A stretch of DNA of 8,469 nt, from contig CABROF010000107.1 of assembly GCA_902472555.1 (NCBI GenBank), positions 1 through 8,469 on the forward strand, given 5' to 3'. The notes below the pieces were generated by a model. It was not told the DNA's origin, did no database searches, and saw nothing but the letters and a program-made list of their open reading frames with translations. How positions within the stretch are numbered: position 1 is the stretch's first letter; every line of letters starts with the position of its first letter. Origin of the DNA: UMGS1851 sp900555605. Lineage in GTDB: Bacteria > Bacillota > Clostridia > UBA1212 > UBA1255. Below are positions 5,882-8,469 of the stretch, piece by piece. A program made the translations under genes and the position numbers.

Positions 5882-6073
5882 ATGACCGGAATCGAAGACC
5901 GCTATTACTCCATGCCGGAGATTATGAAATACCTCGGCATTAGCCGCGACACCGCTTTGCGTTGGATTGCGACAAAATCCATGCCTGCGCACAAGGTAGG
6001 CAAGAAGTGGAAGTTTAAAGTCTCGGAAATCGACGAATGGGTCAACAGCGGTTTGGCGGAGGATGAGGGATGA
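5882..6073 (+). CDS. Small excisionase-like helix-turn-helix protein (MerR-type HTH_17)
   Basis: This encodes 63 residues that are almost entirely one winged-helix domain: YYSMPEIMKYLGISRDTALRWIA (helix-turn-helix), then KVGKKWKFKVSEIDEWV (wing and closing helix). This is the excisionase/HTH_17 pattern (TIGR01764-like). The start is ATG 5882; the ribosome site AAGAGGTG lies 6 nt upstream, and an in-frame GTG at 5873 overlaps that site and is unlikely. The stop TGA 6071-6073 overlaps the ATG of the WYL gene in an ATGA junction, so the two are translationally coupled. Despite the family name no integrase or attachment site is present, and pairing with a WYL regulator points to a DNA-targeting partner or co-regulator. 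That role is inference. Confidence 0.85.
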   Translation: MTGIEDRYYSMPEIMKYLGISRDTALRWIATKSMPAHKVGKKWKFKVSEIDEWVNSGLAEDEG

Positions 6074-6966
6074 AACTTGACCGCCTAATCGGTATCATAA
6101 CCGAATTACAACAAAAGAAATTTGTTACAGCCCCATATCTTGCAGAAAAATTCGAGGTATCACGCAGAACGATTAACCGTGATATTGAGGACATTTGCCG
6201 TGCCGGAATACCTATTGTCACAACGCAAGGGGCAGGCGGCGGAATATCTATCATGGATGGGTTCGCGCTTGATACCACTGTATTTACCGAGGACGAGCTG
6301 ACCGCAATTTTCACCGGATTAAAGGCATTTGACAGTGTTTCACATAGTCCAAACGCAGATAGGCTGGCGGTCAAATTCGGCGGTGATGTTGTTACGCTTG
6401 CCGACAACATGATAATTGACCTGTCATCCTTTTACAAAGATGACCTTGCGAATAAAATATCTACGCTGAAAACCGCCATACGCGACTGCTGTCTTGTCAC
6501 ATTCCATTACTATTATGATAAGGGTGAGGCGGACAAGATGATTGAGCCATATCTCATAATTTTTAAATGGTCGGACTGGTACGTGTTCGGCTTTTGCCGC
6601 GGGCGGCAGGATTTTCGCATGTATAAGCTGAGAAGGCTATGGAATCTGTGCGTTACCGAAGAAGTATATGCACAGAGAGAGATTCCCGAAGAAAAGAAGC
6701 AATTTGGCAGCAATATGACCGACGATTATTACATAACGGCGATTTATGAGCCGAGCGAAAAATTCCGTCTTGTCGAAGAATACGGTCCCGATTCGTTTAC
6801 CGTTATGGAGGACGGACGGCTGTGGACAAGGTGGGGCTTCACCGACCCTGAGCGAATGCAGCGGTGGTTTTTAGGCTTTGGTGATAAAGTACAGGTTATC
6901 GCCCCGCCGGAGATGGTGGAGAGGATGAAAGTTGCAATTGATAATATTAAGAGAAAATATAATTAA
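6070..6966 (+). CDS. WYL-domain transcriptional regulator (HTH_11/DeoR-type plus WYL)
   Basis: This encodes 298 residues. Residues 1-65 form a winged helix: LDRLIGIITELQQKKFVTAP, LAEKFEVSRRTINRDIEDI, then GGGISIMDGFAL. A linker to about residue 130 follows. The WYL domain (about 135-205) shows IEPYLIIFKWSDWYVFGFCR with W170-Y171-V172 in place of W-Y-L, and DFRMYKLRRL with the Arg residues thought to contact ligand. The C-terminal third (about 218-296; WGFTDPERMQRWFLGFGDKV) is the WCX extension. WYL proteins are ligand-responsive regulators, several acting in DNA-damage or defence loci. The ATG is embedded in the ATGA overlap with the HTH gene and has AGGATGAGGG just before it. The gene may control its own promoter and the genes from 7028 on. 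Confidence 0.92.
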   Translation: MKLDRLIGIITELQQKKFVTAPYLAEKFEVSRRTINRDIEDICRAGIPIVTTQGAGGGISIMDGFALDTTVFTEDELTAIFTGLKAFDSVSHSPNADRLAVKFGGDVVTLADNMIIDLSSFYKDDLANKISTLKTAIRDCCLVTFHYYYDKGEADKMIEPYLIIFKWSDWYVFGFCRGRQDFRMYKLRRLWNLCVTEEVYAQREIPEEKKQFGSNMTDDYYITAIYEPSEKFRLVEEYGPDSFTVMEDGRLWTRWGFTDPERMQRWFLGFGDKVQVIAPPEMVERMKVAIDNIKRKYN

Positions 6967-6990
6967 ACATGACATACAGCTGTCGTGTTT
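6965..6990. promoter_or_regulatory. Dyad AAACATGACA-N6-TGTCGTGTTT at the end of the WYL gene
   Basis: A 10-bp inverted repeat with one G·U-compatible mismatch (6965-6974 / 6981-6990) begins inside the WYL stop codon. The right arm ends in TTT but no longer U-tract follows. A TATGAT (6998-7003) lies 8 bp further on, though no good -35 stands before it. It could be a weak terminator, a processing hairpin or an operator over a promoter for the next genes. Confidence 0.45.
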
Positions 6991-7027
6991 GGTATGGTAT
7001 GATAGAATCAAAAACGGAGGAACCGTT

Positions 7028-7403
7028 ATGCACAGATCAATGATGCAGGTATTCGTAAAAGGCAGTAAGGAAGCGTTTGAGCTTTATAAGAAAGCATTTA
7101 ACAGCATTTAACGCGGAGGTGTTATGCGCCTACGATGACGGCAAGGGCGGTTATACGCACTCGGCGCTTAACGCCGACGGTCAGGTGATCGCCGTGTCGG
7201 AGATTACGGAAACGGTCAATCCCGGCAGCACAATGATGTGTTGCTTTCACTACGGCGAAGGCGGCGAGGATAAAATCAAGACGGCATACGAGGTGCTAAA
7301 TGAAGGTGCGATCACTTGCTCACCACTTGACAAATGCGATTACAGCCCGTTGCAATTTTTCTGTATCGATAAATTCGGCGTGACTTGGTGCTTGTTTGTA
7401 TGA
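7028..7403 (+). pseudogene. VOC/PhnB-like (glyoxalase-superfamily) gene broken by a 10-bp tandem duplication
   Basis: ATG 7028, with GGAGG 7 nt upstream, opens MQVFVKGSKEAFELYKKAFN and then reaches TAA at 7109-7111 after 27 codons. The rest of the protein continues in the +1 frame (FNAEVLCAYDDGKGG … VIAVSEI … MMCCFHYG … QFFCIDKFGVTWCLFV) to TGA 7401-7403. Removing one copy of the AGCATTTAAC duplication at 7093-7112 restores one frame of 121 residues without a break, reading YKKAFNAEVLCAYDDG. Intact members of this VOC subgroup are small, about 120-140 residues, with the same YKKAFxAE start and FGVxW end. The function of this subgroup is unknown. A TTG at 7077 in the downstream frame, after AAGGAAG, could still start a shortened product. 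The downstream genes are in a tight series, so the lesion may affect their translation. Confidence 0.85.
7093..7112 (+). repeat. Perfect 10-bp tandem duplication AGCATTTAAC x2
   Basis: Two identical adjacent copies, 7093-7102 and 7103-7112, lie inside the VOC-like gene. Ten bases shift the frame by one. The unit ends in TTTAAC, so the second copy brings a TAA into frame. Confidence 0.95.
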
Positions 7404-7417
7404 GAGGAGACAATGTT

Positions 7418-7543
7418 ATGAGCAAAATCGAATCCCGCTGCGGACTTTTGTGCAGCGCATGTGATTTCAGAGAAACCTGTAACTGGGGCGGAAAAGAGCT
7501 TGTATCCAACGACCCTGACGGGAACATTGTAATGATACTGTAA
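7418..7543 (+). CDS. 41-codon ORF: DUF3795-like head joined to a glyoxalase-like tail (probable deletion remnant)
   Basis: ATG 7418 has a strong ribosome site (AGAGGAGA, 7 nt spacing) and starts 14 nt after the VOC pseudogene. Residues 1-25 (MSKIESRCGLLCSACDF, then RETCNWGG) match the beginning of DUF3795 proteins, cysteine-rich proteins with CGLLCSxC and CxxGG that normally exceed 100 residues. Residues 27-41 (ELVSNDPDGNIVMIL) instead look like the closing DPDGN strand of a glyoxalase/VOC protein. I infer that a deletion joined the two in frame. The stop TAA 7541 overlaps the Shine-Dalgarno (TAAGGAGG) of the next gene, so translating this ORF may couple to that gene. A functional peptide cannot be excluded, since start and ribosome site are intact. 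Confidence 0.6.
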   Translation: MSKIESRCGLLCSACDFRETCNWGGKELVSNDPDGNIVMIL

Positions 7544-7556
7544 GGAGGATTAAGAG

Positions 7557-8219
7557 ATGATTTGTCCGAGATGTAAAAGAGAAGACCCGCAAAACCGAGA
7601 AATGTGTCCCGTCTGCGGAGCGCCTATAAAGTTAATTCCCATACCCGACGGCGGTAAAATCAAGTTCGGCGGTTACGACTGGTTTGTACTTGATAAGCAG
7701 GAGGATAAAATGCTTGTCATAACCGAAAAGGTTATTGTAAAACGACCGTATCACCATGAGGAAACCGAGATAACATGGGAGACCTGCGATATGCGGGCAT
7801 ACCTGAACGGCGAGTTTTACAATTCGTTCAGCGAAGCCGACCGCGAGCGGATCATCCCCGTAAAAAACGAAAATCTGGACAATCCGTGGGACGGTACAAA
7901 CGGCGGAAACCCGACTGAGGATATGATTTTTTTGCTTAGTATTGGAGAAGTGGTTAATTATTTCGGCGACAGCGGAAAATTAAAAACGAAGCAGTTTGGC
8001 CCAAAGGGGGAAGCGTGGTGGTTTGATGACCAATACAATACAGTTAGAACAGCTAATTTCGGAAGTAAAGGAGCATGGTGGTGGCTGCGTTCTGCCGGAT
8101 ACACAAGCACTCGTGCATCATATATCACTACCGGTGGAAATGTTCATATTCATGGTGAATGTACGGGTAGTAAGGGAAAATGCGGAGGCGTTCGTCCTGC
8201 ATTATGGCTGAAAGTTTAG
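7557..8219 (+). CDS. Zinc-ribbon plus DUF6273 protein
   Basis: This encodes 220 residues. The N-terminus is a zinc ribbon with two CxxC pairs (C3, C6, C17, C20: MICPRCKRED … MCPVCGAP). From ~34 the DUF6273 domain runs to the end: IKFGGYDWFVLD, TWETCDMRAYLNGEFYNSF, DNPWDGTNGGNPTEDMIFLLS, EAWWFDDQYNTVRTANF, WWWLRSAG and closing GVRPALWL. All consensus blocks I know for the family are present and it looks full length. No membrane segment or signal peptide; probably cytosolic. Function unknown. The final part (about 181-211) between WWWLRSAG and GVRPALWL is the segment that usually differs between relatives. The Shine-Dalgarno AAGGAGG is 8 nt before ATG 7557, overlapping the previous stop. The stop TAG overlaps the ribosome site of the next gene. 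Codon use looks more AT-rich after about 7920 than before. Confidence 0.88.
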   Translation: MICPRCKREDPQNREMCPVCGAPIKLIPIPDGGKIKFGGYDWFVLDKQEDKMLVITEKVIVKRPYHHEETEITWETCDMRAYLNGEFYNSFSEADRERIIPVKNENLDNPWDGTNGGNPTEDMIFLLSIGEVVNYFGDSGKLKTKQFGPKGEAWWFDDQYNTVRTANFGSKGAWWWLRSAGYTSTRASYITTGGNVHIHGECTGSKGKCGGVRPALWLKV

Positions 8220-8229
8220 GAGTGAAAAT

Positions 8230-8469
8230 ATGGATATTCATAAAATTATCTCTCTGCGAATGGAGCGGCAGTTCTTATCATATAAAGCGAATGAAGCCGA
8301 ATACATACAGCTCTACCGCGATATGCAGCCGGGGCTGAACGTTTACTGGAACGGCTTCGGCGACCCGCCATCGCTGACCTTTCGCGCGGATTTCAACGAT
8401 ATCGAATTCAACGTTCTGACCTTCGTCAAGAGTTTTGAATCCTTCACCCTGGATAGCGGAGAAATGTAC
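8230..8469 (+). CDS. 5' part of an AlkZ-like (winged-helix DNA glycosylase family) gene, cut by window end
   Basis: ATG 8230 is preceded by AGGAGTG (8218-8224, 5 nt spacing), which overlaps the stop of the DUF6273 gene. The 80 visible codons begin MDIHKIISLRMERQFLSYKA, then EYIQLYRDMQPGLNVYWNGF, GDPPSLTFRADFNDIEFN. From memory this opening matches proteins annotated as AlkZ-family DNA glycosylases in Clostridia, which remove alkylated or crosslinked bases. In those, a stretch like RQRQ…LVKGRFAGGN follows the FNDIEFN block. Here the reading continues VLTFVKSFESFTLDSGEMY, which I cannot match, so the gene may be a fusion or a divergent member. The rest lies outside the window. Family assignment is moderate. 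Confidence 0.55.
   Translation, partial: MDIHKIISLRMERQFLSYKANEAEYIQLYRDMQPGLNVYWNGFGDPPSLTFRADFNDIEFNVLTFVKSFESFTLDSGEMY

Noticed and set aside
5882..6073. Reading the small HTH protein as a phage or integrative-element excisionase.
   Set aside because: No integrase, attachment repeat or other element gene is seen, and it is translationally coupled to a WYL regulator.
1..8469. CRISPR arrays, tRNA or rRNA genes, insertion sequences and phage genes.
   Set aside because: No regularly spaced repeats, cloverleaf sequences, conserved rRNA blocks or transposase-like frames were recognised on either strand.

Overview
The window looks like a chromosomal segment of an anaerobic, Gram-positive, gut-type Firmicute (class Clostridia is most likely). 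Signs are a sortase-anchored surface protein built from modules common in gut Clostridia, strong purine-rich Shine-Dalgarno sites, sigma-A promoters of the TTGACA-17-TATAAT type, and small protein families (TIGR04076, DUF6273, WYL with a MerR-like HTH) that I know mainly from such bacteria. This assignment rests on protein style; no marker gene is present.

Left part (1-2230): the 3' end of a surface protein with DUF11-like, MucBP-like and InlB/Flg_new-type repeats, an APQTG sorting signal and a clear intrinsic terminator. It is followed by a ZIP-family metal transporter. About 290 bases between the ZIP gene and the next, convergent gene hold only inverted repeats.

Middle part (2231-5100): a manganese-catalase/CotJC-type gene on the minus strand is divergent from an M20 metallopeptidase gene. 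A perfect CCGGACC-N9-GGTCCGG dyad sits exactly between the two promoters. Next is a small HMA (CxxC) metal-binding protein. Its promoter is followed at the transcription start by an AGTTAG-N6-CTAACT dyad that resembles an iron-type DtxR/IdeR operator. A TIGR04076-family gene converges on it. Metal handling and oxidative defence are the visible theme (ZIP, dimanganese catalase, metallopeptidase, HMA protein).

Decay zone (5100-5870): no intact gene of note. On the minus strand I see an ORF remnant without a start codon, ending in a CDCPAC motif, then a 36-codon ORF, a strong hairpin and a very AT-rich stretch that becomes the promoter of the next operon.

Right part (5823-8469): a strong promoter drives a small excisionase-like HTH protein whose stop overlaps the start of a WYL-domain regulator (ATGA). 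A closely packed plus-strand series follows: a VOC/PhnB-like gene broken by an exact 10-bp tandem duplication; a 41-codon ORF that looks like the head of a DUF3795 protein joined to the tail of a glyoxalase-like protein; an intact zinc-ribbon plus DUF6273 protein; and the start of a gene resembling AlkZ-type DNA glycosylases that leaves the expected family pattern before the window edge. The run of broken or joined small genes behind an HTH-WYL pair is the most unusual part of the window. I do not see convincing evidence for a wholly new system.
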